A DNA stretch of 64,000 nt from Tolypothrix sp. PCC 7712 (GTDB lineage Bacteria; Cyanobacteriota; Cyanobacteriia; Cyanobacteriales; Nostocaceae): contig NZ_CP063785.1 of NCBI RefSeq assembly GCF_025860405.1, positions 5,519,390-5,583,389 on the forward strand. The letters run 5' to 3'. Of this stretch, positions 1 through 8,204 are shown piece by piece. How positions within the stretch are numbered: position 1 is the stretch's first letter; every line of letters starts with the position of its first letter. The position numbers were made by a program, and so were the translations under genes. The notes under the pieces were generated by a model. The model did not search any database. It had not been told where the DNA came from and saw only the letters and a program-made list of their open reading frames with translations.

Positions 1-320
1 TCTAGCAACAACAGCAAATCTTCTGAAGATACCAACTCACCCAAAGCTGACAGCGCCTCGCTGCGAATTTCTGCATCTGCTGAAGCTAGACAAGGTATTA
101 AGGCGGGGACAGCCACAGGATTAGCAATTTCCCAGAGTGCGGTGACAGCAATTTTTTGCACGGTGGTGCTTTCATCTTGCAAAGCGATAATTAGCGCATC
201 AATCGCCGCCTCATCCCCCAAGTGTTGCAGGGTTTTTACCGCCACTAAGCGATCGCTGACATCAGGCGATCGCAACATTTCCAACCATTCATTTAATTCA
301 GAATCTATATTTGTTGACAT
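1..320 (-). CDS. HEAT-repeat protein, N-terminal part (runs off window)
   Basis: An open frame reads leftward from ATG at 318-320 to the window edge with no stop, so only about 106 N-terminal residues are visible. The translation starts MSTNIDSELNEW and has repeating helix pairs such as DRLVAVKTLQHLGDEAAIDAL and EIRSEALSALGEL. This is the pattern of HEAT/PBS-lyase-like repeats, which in cyanobacteria occur in phycobilisome lyases and in many scaffold proteins. Nothing visible decides the substrate or partner. It lies 14 bases downstream of the ArgJ-like gene on the same strand and could be co-transcribed with it. Confidence 0.7.
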   Translation of the reverse strand, partial: MSTNIDSELNEWLEMLRSPDVSDRLVAVKTLQHLGDEAAIDALIIALQDESTTVQKIAVTALWEIANPVAVPALIPCLASADAEIRSEALSALGELVSSEDLLLLL

Positions 321-334
321 TGAAGAAATAATTA

Positions 335-1498
335 TTAAGTAGAGTATTTACCATTAATTTCTACATAACCTTCTGAAAGGTCACAACCCCAAACTGTTGC
401 AATAGCTTCGCCAATATTCAAGCTTACATGAATATTTACTTTATCTTGGGACATTACTTGTCGTAATGCTTCCAAATTATCCTCATTTAAAGTATTTGGA
501 TAAACTTGAATATCATCAAACCTAATTACAACATTTTCTGGATTTATTGTCAGTTCATCTTCACATTTACCTATAGCCATTGCTACTCTACCCCAATTTG
601 GATCTGCACCATAAACAGCAGTTTTCAGCAAAGGGGAATTGACGATTGCTTTCGCAACTTTTTTAGCTTGTGAATAATTGAAAGCTGAATCTACATTTAC
701 CTCAATTACCTTAGTAGCGCCTTCGCCGTCTCGCGCTATTTTCAAAACTAATTCATGAGCTATTTCTTGCAGTGCAATAGTAAATTCTGACTCGGAAACT
801 GCACCTGCCAAACCATTAGCTAAAATGATGGCAGTATCACTAGTAGAAGTATCTGTATCAATACTTAAACAATTAAATGTTTTATCTACTGTAGAACGAA
901 AAACTGAACGCAACACATCAGCATAAATCGCTGCATCTGTAAAAAAGAAAGCTAGCATTGTCGCCATATTCGGCTCAATCATCCCTACGCCTTTGGCAAT
1001 TCCTACAAGTTTGGCATTTCCAACTTGTCGCGCTGCTAGCTTTGGTACAGTATCGGTTGTCATAATACCGCGTGCTGCTAAATTAAAATCAGCCACAGTT
1101 AATTTCTTGCCAATTCCTAACAATCCAGAGCGAATTTTTTCTATAGGGTAACGTCTACCAATTACGCCTGTAGAAGCTATGACAATATTATCTGGAGAAA
1201 TGCCAGTTTCAGTGGCGACAATTTGAATAACTTCTGCTGCATCAGCCGTACCAATAACACCATTGGCTACATTGGCATTTTTAGAAATCACAACAATTCC
1301 CTGTGCTTGATTATCTTTTAAGTTGCGGCGGCTAATAGTTACACTTGGCCCAGCAAAAAGACTTTGTGTAAATACTCCATCAGCAATACAGGGAACATCA
1401 GATTTAATCAATACAAAATCATCGGTGGAGTCTTTGATACCTAAGTTAGTAATAAAAGTCTGAAATCCTTGCGGAGTTAAAGATGGAGTTAAGGACAT
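335..1498 (-). CDS. ArgJ-like glutamate/ornithine N-acetyltransferase
   Basis: ArgJ moves acetyl groups between ornithine and glutamate and is made as a precursor that cuts itself before a threonine. The cut-site region GMIEPNMATMLAF is present at about residue 190. So are TGVIG near residue 120, DGEGAT near 265, DPNWGR near 305, and the closing EGYVEINGKYST. The open frame extends to 1558, but ATG at 1498 follows an AGGAG-like site and gives 387 residues, close to family length. The N-terminus differs from the usual cyanobacterial ArgJ, so this may be a paralogue with another acyl substrate rather than the arginine-pathway enzyme. It is last but one in a leftward run with AprB-like, methyltransferase and GNAT genes. 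Confidence 0.8.
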   Translation of the reverse strand: MSLTPSLTPQGFQTFITNLGIKDSTDDFVLIKSDVPCIADGVFTQSLFAGPSVTISRRNLKDNQAQGIVVISKNANVANGVIGTADAAEVIQIVATETGISPDNIVIASTGVIGRRYPIEKIRSGLLGIGKKLTVADFNLAARGIMTTDTVPKLAARQVGNAKLVGIAKGVGMIEPNMATMLAFFFTDAAIYADVLRSVFRSTVDKTFNCLSIDTDTSTSDTAIILANGLAGAVSESEFTIALQEIAHELVLKIARDGEGATKVIEVNVDSAFNYSQAKKVAKAIVNSPLLKTAVYGADPNWGRVAMAIGKCEDELTINPENVVIRFDDIQVYPNTLNEDNLEALRQVMSQDKVNIHVSLNIGEAIATVWGCDLSEGYVEINGKYST

Positions 1499-1631
1499 TT
1501 TTAATATAAAACTCCTATAATTGCATAATTTGATTATAGTTGAAGTTGAGTGAAGCACTAATCATACTGAAGGGTAGGCATTACTATTAACAATTGGGCA
1601 TAATGTCCCAATTTTTTTTGAAACTATCTTC

Positions 1632-1859
1632 TTACCTTAACAAGAAAGGAATTTGCACCTTAATGGCATTTGTTGGACATTCCCTTTCGCAAGGAAGACA
1701 AAACCAGCATTCGTCATATTTCATATATGCTTTGCCAGTCTCCGGATTTTTGGCTAGTACATCCAACGGACAAACTTCAATACAAACCCGACATTTTTCT
1801 AAACATTTAGACTCATCCACAATCACGGGAACATCTACTCTTTGATTAATTAAAGCCAT
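1632..1859 (-). CDS. AprB-like 2[4Fe-4S] ferredoxin
   Basis: This 75-residue protein has two cysteine sets. CLEKCRVCIEVCP lies at residues 19-31 and CWFCLPCERECP at 51-62, enough for two 4Fe-4S clusters. The second set followed by TNAI closely resembles the beta subunit of adenylylsulfate reductase (CWxCxxCxxxCPxxAI). The AprA-like flavoprotein lies 1.5 kb upstream on the same strand, so the two probably form one electron-transfer pair. A plain ferredoxin is the alternative. Real dissimilatory APS reduction is not expected in a cyanobacterium. The partner and the spacing support shared function, but the substrate is unknown. Confidence 0.85.
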   Translation of the reverse strand: MALINQRVDVPVIVDESKCLEKCRVCIEVCPLDVLAKNPETGKAYMKYDECWFCLPCERECPTNAIKVQIPFLLR

Positions 1860-1952
1860 CTGGTACCTCTGTAATTGTTAGTATCTTATTCCTATCAGCA
1901 ATGCCCACCCTACAGAACGATTAATATTTCTCGAAAATTTAGTATGATATTT

Positions 1953-2741
1953 TTAGTTGACAATCGTTGCTTTAAAAAAACGATAACCAGCATCAATTGC
2001 TGTTATCTGGCGAATATCTCCATATTTTGCATCCCATTTACCACTACTTAAATCTGCTGCAAGAGATTTAACACCAGATGCAATTAAATCAGGATTACCT
2101 AAAGCAAAAGAAGATATTCCAGCGCGCACTTCTGGCTGAAGATATAGTTCAGGTCTTTTCCAAGCAGCTGCAGCAAATAAATCAGATAAATCGTCAGGTA
2201 ACATCAAAGGTATGACTTCAATTTTCCTTTGAGTATTCTGCTCAATTAAACTGGTAATTTCATGTAGTGGTAGAAATTTTAATGCATCTTCCCACATCCA
2301 AGGAAAATAATCATACAACCATATCCTTTGAGCAAATCTAATATCAAAACTTAGCAAGATAATTGGCCCATCCTGAATAATCCGGTGCATTTCTCGGAAG
2401 GCTTTATCTAAATCCGAAAAATGATGAATTGTCAAAATACTGATTACTCCATCAACAGATTTATCGGCTAAAGGTAAAGCTTCTGCATAGCCATTAAACC
2501 ATTGCACCTGTGGATGTGCTGATGCTTGTTGACGCATTATCGATGATGGTTCAACCGCATAAACAGAAAATCCTCGATTAGCTAGCGCTTGTGAGTAACC
2601 ACCAGTCCCCGCGCCAATATCAGCAATCAGACTACCTGTTGGTAGATTGAGTAAGTCGATTATCTTTTCGACAATACGATAGTCAGGGATGCGAGTTGTT
2701 GTATATTGTTGACCAATGGAATCATAAAGAGGCATTAGCAC
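1953..2741 (-). CDS. Class I SAM-dependent methyltransferase
   Basis: The 262-residue protein has the Rossmann-type SAM site ADIGAGTGGYSQAL at about residues 40-53, an acidic residue after strand 2 (YAVEPS), and a post-I block around DGVISILTIHHF. These mark a Methyltransf_11-type small-molecule methyltransferase. ATG at 2741 or 2735 could be the start; the third residue is also methionine. It sits between the AprB-like ferredoxin and a GNAT gene in a leftward run that begins with a sulfonate-type binding protein. A role on a sulfur or thiol metabolite is possible but is only inferred from context. Confidence 0.8.
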   Translation of the reverse strand: MLMPLYDSIGQQYTTTRIPDYRIVEKIIDLLNLPTGSLIADIGAGTGGYSQALANRGFSVYAVEPSSIMRQQASAHPQVQWFNGYAEALPLADKSVDGVISILTIHHFSDLDKAFREMHRIIQDGPIILLSFDIRFAQRIWLYDYFPWMWEDALKFLPLHEITSLIEQNTQRKIEVIPLMLPDDLSDLFAAAAWKRPELYLQPEVRAGISSFALGNPDLIASGVKSLAADLSSGKWDAKYGDIRQITAIDAGYRFFKATIVN

Positions 2742-2884
2742 ACTGATTTTTTTGAGGTTAATTAACTTAGGTAATCTGGCAAATTGGCAACAAAATTGTT
2801 ACGTCATTACGATAATTTAGGTTTCAAAGCTTATATTCTATATACATAAAAATCGCGGCGTATTTTTCTTATATCTAGCCTAAA

Positions 2885-3337
2885 CTACTCTGAAGTAATT
2901 TTCTTATAAAATGTCATCGACTGTTTAGTATTCGCATAGCCAATTTTTTCATAAAAAATGTGCGCCTCTTTACGCTTAATATTAGAACGGAGAATAATTC
3001 CTTCACATCCAACTAAATCAGCCCACTCCTCAATATATTGCATTAATTTACGTCCAATTCCGGCATAACGATAATCTGCATCCACAACTAAACCAAAAAG
3101 TAATGCTTGATTTGGCATAATTATCAAATCACAAGTATGAGCTTGTGCCCAACCTACCACATAATCATTTGCTAAAGTAGCAACATAAACAACGTGACTT
3201 TTATTATCTTGAATTTTCACAAGGCGTTGCTCGATTTGCTGCGGCGTAGTGGAATATCCTAACTGCTCACAAAGAATTGCAATTCGCTCTACATCTTTAT
3301 CTTTAGCCAATCTAATTTGGATTGTATCTTCAGTCAT
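2885..3337 (-). CDS. GNAT family N-acetyltransferase
   Basis: The 150-residue protein has the GNAT fold pattern. Motif A is VVDADYRYAGIGRKLMQYIEEWA at about residues 86-108, with the acetyl-CoA loop YAGIGRKL. A C-terminal HIFYEKIGYANTK block is typical of motif B. It starts at ATG 3337, 53 bases after the end of the AprA-like gene, so the two are probably co-transcribed. The acceptor cannot be told from sequence. Its presence beside an ArgJ-like acetyltransferase in the same gene run suggests acetylation of an amine or amino acid intermediate, which is inference. Confidence 0.8.
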   Translation of the reverse strand: MTEDTIQIRLAKDKDVERIAILCEQLGYSTTPQQIEQRLVKIQDNKSHVVYVATLANDYVVGWAQAHTCDLIIMPNQALLFGLVVDADYRYAGIGRKLMQYIEEWADLVGCEGIILRSNIKRKEAHIFYEKIGYANTKQSMTFYKKITSE

Positions 3338-3389
3338 TAGTAGTAAGTTTTGTATCTGGGTAAATCAGCATTTATCGTCTGTAAATTAT

Positions 3390-5102
3390 TCATGATTTCA
3401 CAGCCACATCATAAACCTCTCTACCCAAATCCACATCCACAATATAAGGTTCAACAGCACGCTTAAATAACACCATTTCCCCTACTCCATTTTTCTTCAA
3501 ATTCACATGACAAAACCACTCTTGATTATTCTTCTCAGGAAAATCTAAGTGATAGTGATAAAGTCCCCAGCGACTTTCGCGACGATATATTGATGCTCTT
3601 GCAGCCATCTCCGCACAATCTCTAATAAAATGCACCTCCATACAGCGCATCAGTTCATGGGGATCGTGCGCTCCCATTTGCGCCAAAGCATCATGATAAC
3701 GCACAAAACTATTCAGCCCAATCTCCATTTTGTAATTAGATTTTGGCGGTTGTAAATAATCATTAACTATTCGCCGTAACTTATATTCAACCTGAGTATG
3801 GGGAATACCATTTGGCTGATTTAATGGTGCATAAATTCTCACTTTTTCTGCATCTAAAAATTCAGTATCAGGTTCTAAATGCTCTAAATCTTTGATGTAA
3901 TCAATTGCATAAGTTCCTGCCAAACGACCATATACAAATGCCCCAATCATATAGTTATGAGGAACGCTTGCCATATCTCCAGCTGCATACAATCCTGGTA
4001 CTGTGGTTTCAGCTTTTTCATTCACCCACACACCAGAAGCACTATGTCCGCTACATAAGCCAATTTCCGAGATATTCATCTCAATTCCATGAGTGCGGTA
4101 GTTCTCGCCTCTACCTTCGTGAAACCTTCCCCGGCTTGGTCTTTCATTTGACCATAAAATAGACTCAATTTCAGAAATTGTGTCTTCATCTAAATGAGTC
4201 ATTTTCAATTGAATTGGCCCTTTACCAGAGTTCAATTCTTTCCAAATTTCTAACATCATTTGCCCGCTCCAATAATCACAATTAATGAAGCGGTGTCCTT
4301 CAGCGTTAGCAGTATATGCACCAAAAGGCCCGGCAACATAAGCGCAAGCTGGGCCGTTGTAGTCTTTAATTAAAGGATTAATTTGGAAGCATTCAATATT
4401 ACTCAACTCTGCGCCTGCATGGTAAGCCATTGAGTAACCATCACCAGCATTCGTGGGGTTTTCATAAGTTCCGTAGAGGTAGCCTGATGCTGGTAATCCC
4501 AACCTTCCGCAAGCGCCAGTGCAAAGAATGACAGCTTTAGCTTGGATGACAACAAAATCGCCACCACGCACATCAAACCCAACCGCACCGATCGCTCTTC
4601 CTTCTCTTACCAAAACCCTCGTCGCCATGACGCGGTTAGTAACATTAACTTTATGGCGCTTTACCTGTCGGGTAAGAATCGTTTTTAAATCTTTACCTTC
4701 AGGCATTGGCAATACATATTTACCTACCCGATGCACTTGCTTCACATCGTAATTGCCTTGGGGGTCTTTTTGGAACTTCACACCCCAACTTTCTAGTTCT
4801 TGAATAGTTTCATAGCCTAGCAAGGCGGTTTGATAGACAGCTTTTTGATGGAGAATCCCATCATTAGCAATTGTGACTTCGCGGACATACTGTTCTGGCG
4901 TTGAGTATCCAGGGATGACGGCTGTATTTACGCCATCCATTCCCATTGCGATCGCACCACTCCGACGAATATTAGCCTTCTCCAAAATCAACACATCCGC
5001 CGCCGGATTAGCCTGTTTCGCCTTAATTCCCGCCATCGTCCCCGCCGTACCACCGCCAATCACTAGTACATCGGTTTTTATCAATTGCGTAGTTATTTCC
5101 AT
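3390..5102 (-). CDS. AprA-like flavoprotein (fumarate reductase/APS reductase alpha superfamily)
   Basis: The 570-residue protein opens with the FAD site VLVIGGGTAGTMAG (residues 12-25), followed by EKANIRRSGAIAMGMDGVNT, a hallmark shared with adenylylsulfate reductase alpha. A histidine block GLCSGHSASGVWV, matching the AprA GSHSGASGAW region, lies at about 350-362, and the second FAD block PGLYAAGDMASVPHN follows. AprA uses FAD to interconvert APS and sulfite. The enzyme here may act on a related sulfur compound together with the AprB-like ferredoxin. It lies 91 bases downstream of a sulfonate-type binding protein. A general fumarate-reductase-type oxidoreductase is the alternative. Confidence 0.85.
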   Translation of the reverse strand: MEITTQLIKTDVLVIGGGTAGTMAGIKAKQANPAADVLILEKANIRRSGAIAMGMDGVNTAVIPGYSTPEQYVREVTIANDGILHQKAVYQTALLGYETIQELESWGVKFQKDPQGNYDVKQVHRVGKYVLPMPEGKDLKTILTRQVKRHKVNVTNRVMATRVLVREGRAIGAVGFDVRGGDFVVIQAKAVILCTGACGRLGLPASGYLYGTYENPTNAGDGYSMAYHAGAELSNIECFQINPLIKDYNGPACAYVAGPFGAYTANAEGHRFINCDYWSGQMMLEIWKELNSGKGPIQLKMTHLDEDTISEIESILWSNERPSRGRFHEGRGENYRTHGIEMNISEIGLCSGHSASGVWVNEKAETTVPGLYAAGDMASVPHNYMIGAFVYGRLAGTYAIDYIKDLEHLEPDTEFLDAEKVRIYAPLNQPNGIPHTQVEYKLRRIVNDYLQPPKSNYKMEIGLNSFVRYHDALAQMGAHDPHELMRCMEVHFIRDCAEMAARASIYRRESRWGLYHYHLDFPEKNNQEWFCHVNLKKNGVGEMVLFKRAVEPYIVDVDLGREVYDVAVKS

Positions 5103-5193
5103 ATAATCACCCGAGTTAAATATTGGGAAGGGAAGAGGGACAAGGAAGATAAATAACTATTCCCCCATGCCCAATGCCCAATGCCCTAATTCC

Positions 5194-6276
5194 CTAATTC
5201 CGCCAAACTATGTCCTTAACATTAATTTGCTTCGGTATAAGTTTGATTTTGTAGAATGCATCAGCAATCTCTTGCTGTTTTGCAATTACTTCATCGGTAA
5301 GTGTCAGCACACCATAATCACGCCGCTTTTCTGCTACCTCTAAAACAGCTGCATCAATACCCAATGTAGGCGAGAGGAATTTCGCTACTTCACTAGGATT
5401 ATTCTTGGCCCAGTCACTAGTCTTTTTCAATTCATCTAAAACTATTTTCAAACTATCAGCATGAGCATCTACAAAAGATTTAGCAGCCAAATAATAACCA
5501 CGATTCGGCGCTAATCCAGTTGCGTCGCTGAGGATACGTGCGCCTGTGGCTTTTTCTGCTAAAGCTAAGTAAGGATCCCAAATTGCCCAAGCATCAACGT
5601 TTTTACCTTCAAACGCAGCACGTCCATCAGCAGGTTGGAGGGTAATGGCTTGGATGTCAGTATATTGCAATCCGGCTTTTTCTAGGGCTTTTACTACTAG
5701 GTAGTTTGTGTTTGAACCTTTGGCGAAAGCCACTTTTTTACCCTTGAGATCCGCTACTGTTTTAATTGGAGAATCTTTGTGAACAAGGATGGCTTCAGCT
5801 TTCGTACTCCAAGGATCGTAAGCTACATAAACTAAAGGCGTACCTGCAGCTTGGGCAAATATTGGTGGCGATTCTCCTGTATAGCCGAAGTCTATACTAC
5901 CTGAGTTGATAGCTTCTAACATTGGCGGGCCTGATGGAAATTCACTCCAGGTAACAGAAGCACCAGAAGCCGCCAAAGCTTTTTCTAAATCGCCTCTGGT
6001 TTTCAATGCGCTTAAGATAGTTCCCGCTTTCTGAAATCCAATTCTAACTGTATTACTACTAACTGCTGGACTTTGATTAGGTGTTGATGTTGCCTGTTCT
6101 GTGGGTGTTGTTGTTGCTTGCTGCGTTGTGCTGGAAGAACAAGCGGAAACAAATAAAACTAAACCAAGACCCACCGCAAACAGTAAAGAAAAAATCCGGA
6201 TTCTTCTGTGTTGAAAGTTTTGGAAAAAGCGGAGAAAAATGTTCAATATTCGAGATTGAAAGCGCTGGGACAACAT
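5194..6276 (-). CDS. Sulfonate/taurine-type ABC substrate-binding lipoprotein
   Basis: This is a periplasmic solute-binding protein of the SsuA/TauA/NrtA group. A basic N-terminus and hydrophobic stretch lead into the lipobox LFVSAC, so the mature protein should be lipid-anchored. Family blocks are RIGFQKAGT, FGYTGESPPIFAQAAG, DLKGKKVAFAKGSNTNYLV and VDAWAIWDPYLALAE. The frame opens with GTG at 6303, but ATG at 6276 gives a normal signal peptide and 360 residues. No permease or ATPase gene is adjacent, so it must borrow a transporter encoded elsewhere. It heads the leftward run containing the AprAB-like pair. A paralogue lies at 12200-13288. Confidence 0.9.
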   Translation of the reverse strand: MLSQRFQSRILNIFLRFFQNFQHRRIRIFSLLFAVGLGLVLFVSACSSSTTQQATTTPTEQATSTPNQSPAVSSNTVRIGFQKAGTILSALKTRGDLEKALAASGASVTWSEFPSGPPMLEAINSGSIDFGYTGESPPIFAQAAGTPLVYVAYDPWSTKAEAILVHKDSPIKTVADLKGKKVAFAKGSNTNYLVVKALEKAGLQYTDIQAITLQPADGRAAFEGKNVDAWAIWDPYLALAEKATGARILSDATGLAPNRGYYLAAKSFVDAHADSLKIVLDELKKTSDWAKNNPSEVAKFLSPTLGIDAAVLEVAEKRRDYGVLTLTDEVIAKQQEIADAFYKIKLIPKQINVKDIVWRN

Positions 6277-6303
6277 AAATACTTTGCTTCTAATGGTAAA
6301 CAC

Positions 6304-6526
6304 CTATGCCACAACAGTAAATCTACAGTAAACGGATTTAATCACCGTAGATTAAAGTGATAAAAATATCACACAACAAAAATTTATCTCTCAGGCATAG
6401 CCGAGAAACTGGGGAAATATTGCTTACTTTTGTCAGCAATATAATTATTTCAAAATAATACTACGGTATATTTACCAAAATATAGTAATTTACGGTAAAA
6501 TTTATCAGGAGATGTAAAGCCTAGCA
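6304..6526. promoter_or_regulatory. Divergent promoter region with palindromic ACGGTAAA-type motifs
   Basis: This AT-rich spacer separates the leftward binding-protein operon from the rightward methyltransferase. It holds TTTACGGTAAA at 6489-6499, a near-perfect odd-length palindrome; GGTATATTTACC at 6465-6476; and TAAATCTACAG at 6318-6328 near ACCGTAGATT. Similar strings lie upstream of the amidohydrolase (10083) and of the SDR gene (39625). A shared regulator such as a LysR-type sulfur regulator is a reasonable guess. No -35/-10 pair is obvious. Confidence 0.4.
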
Positions 6527-7222
6527 ATGAGCGAGCAAATTTTACAACAACAAATTGCCTACTATAGTGCTAGAGCCAACGAATATGATGAATGGTTCTA
6601 TCGCCTAGGCCGTTATGATCGCGGCGTGGAAATCAACCAGCGTTGGTTTCAAGAAGTTGATATTGTCCAACAGGCTTTACAACAAATTGGACAATTCGAT
6701 AAAATTTTAGAACTAGCTTGCGGAACGGGAATTTGGACGCAAGAACTGTTAAAAATTGGCAAGAAAATTACTGCCATTGATGCTTCAGAAGAAGTAATTG
6801 CGATTAATCGTAGTAAGTTAAATTCACAGAATGTAGAATATCAGCAAATAGATTTATTTACATGGGAACCTAATGCTGAATATGATTTCGTATTTTTCTC
6901 TTTCTGGTTATCTCATGTACCACCAGAATTATTAGAATCATTTTTAGTAAAAGTATATAAATCTGTACGTGTTGGTGGACAAGTCTTTATTGTTGATTCG
7001 CGCTTTGAACCGACATCTACAGCTAATAACCATATTCTTAAAGATGATGGCAATATTTACAAAAGCCGTAAATTAAATGATGGGCAAGAATTTCAGATTG
7101 TGAAAGTTTTTTATCAACCAGATGCACTACACAAACATTTAGCGCAAGTTGGTTTTAAGGCTGATGTAAAATTTACAGAGCATTATTTTACCTATGCTCA
7201 TGCTACGAAGTTTTATAGTTAA
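6527..7222 (+). CDS. Class I SAM-dependent methyltransferase
   Basis: The 231-residue protein carries the SAM site ILELACGTGIWTQELL at about residues 60-75, TAIDASEEVI for strand 2, and a motif II region DFVFFSFWLSHVP. The start ATG at 6527 follows an AGGAG at 6507-6511. The gene is divergent from the binding-protein/AprA-like operon and shares its regulatory spacer. The substrate is unknown. The pattern fits methylation of a small molecule, and the shared promoter region makes a sulfur-linked role plausible. Confidence 0.8.
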   Translation: MSEQILQQQIAYYSARANEYDEWFYRLGRYDRGVEINQRWFQEVDIVQQALQQIGQFDKILELACGTGIWTQELLKIGKKITAIDASEEVIAINRSKLNSQNVEYQQIDLFTWEPNAEYDFVFFSFWLSHVPPELLESFLVKVYKSVRVGGQVFIVDSRFEPTSTANNHILKDDGNIYKSRKLNDGQEFQIVKVFYQPDALHKHLAQVGFKADVKFTEHYFTYAHATKFYS

Positions 7223-7278
7223 TTCTTGAGAATATTAAGCTGACAAGACGTGATGTCTAAAAATCTCCAAAGATATCC

Positions 7279-7490
7279 AGGACTTACGCAACTAGCACAG
7301 CGATTCTCTCAAATAAGAGTTGCAACAGACGCGATCAATCGCGTCTGTACAAATGTCAAGAGTCAAAAATTTAGGTTTTTTGGACTCTTGACATTTGAAC
7401 GCCAGTTCACTCAACGGAGGGAATCTCCGCACGTGACTGGCTCCCCTAGACAAACCTAAACGGAAAAAATATGACATTTGCGTAAGTCCT
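7279..7490. mobile_element. Putative MITE with 13-bp terminal inverted repeats
   Basis: AGGACTTACGCAA at 7279-7291 is repeated exactly in inverse at 7478-7490, bounding 212 bp without a credible gene. Inside lie a palindrome (7326-7347, cagacgcgat...atcgcgtctg) and a 15-bp inverted repeat built on AAATGTCAAGAGTC and GACTCTTGACATTT. Such nested palindromes with matching ends are typical of non-autonomous elements in Nostocales. No target duplication is clear. It fills the gap between the methyltransferase and the interrupted GST gene. Confidence 0.6.
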
Positions 7491-7569
7491 AAATAAATTA
7501 TTCCGTTTAAGTCGTTGACTGTTAACTGTAAACCGTCAACAGTCAACAATAGCCATGAAATATAGCTGA

Positions 7570-8164
7570 TTATTTTTGAGCCGCACCAACTGCGGTAGGT
7601 TCACCTAGCACTTTGCTAAATCTTTCGATGTAGAAGCTAACAGGATTTTCTACTGCGCGAATGGATTCGCGATCGCGCAGTGTGTTCCACCATTGTTGGA
7701 TACGTGGTGTTTCTGCTGGTAAGCTAAATTTGCGGAAGTGTTCGAGAATGGGTAAGCGTTCAAACCAAGGATAGAAGCTGATATCAACTAAACTTACTTT
7801 GTCTCCTAACCAGTAAGGGCCATTACCAGACAGTTTTCCTAATCCTTCTTGCTCAATATATAACAGGGATTCGATAAACTCTCTGCGTCCTTGTTCTTGT
7901 TCGGTGCTATCTTTACCGCGTAGGAATTTGTTAAACGCAGGAACAAAGCGGGTATTAGCATAGTCAATCCAAATCCGGGCGATCGCTTTTGCTCCTGGTT
8001 CGCTGGGTAATAAAGCAGGCTCAGGAAAAACTTCTTCTAGATATTCATCGATGATGGCAGACTCATAGATATTGATATCGCCATGTGCGATCGCAGGGAC
8101 TTTACCATAGCGCGAAATCTGCGTATAGCCTTCAGGCTTATTTTGCAAGTCTATTTCAATCGGT
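7570..8164 (-). pseudogene. Glutathione S-transferase, C-terminal part (split by TnpB element)
   Basis: This segment encodes the end of the thioredoxin-like domain and all of the helical domain of a GST: PIEIDLQNKPEGYTQ, GKVPAI, YESAIIDEYLEE and the C-terminal WLGDKVSLVDISFYPWFERL. The N-terminal 29 codons lie at 9525-9613, beyond the inserted element. Joining 9613-9525 to 8164-7570 restores one frame of 684 bp (227 residues) with the junction EFT-PIEIDLQ, which is what a GST needs. The gene was therefore intact before the insertion. A downstream internal start could still make a partial protein, but it would lack the glutathione-binding start. Confidence 0.9.
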
Positions 8165-8204
8165 TTGACATACTCCCCAGCCTGAAGGCATGGGGATTCT
8201 AGCT

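Noticed and set aside
142..342. Open frame on the plus strand at the window start
   Set aside because: It is antisense to the HEAT-repeat gene, whose minus-strand frame has clear repeat structure.
1594..1845. 83-residue plus-strand frame
   Set aside because: Antisense of the AprB-like ferredoxin, whose two cysteine clusters show the true frame.
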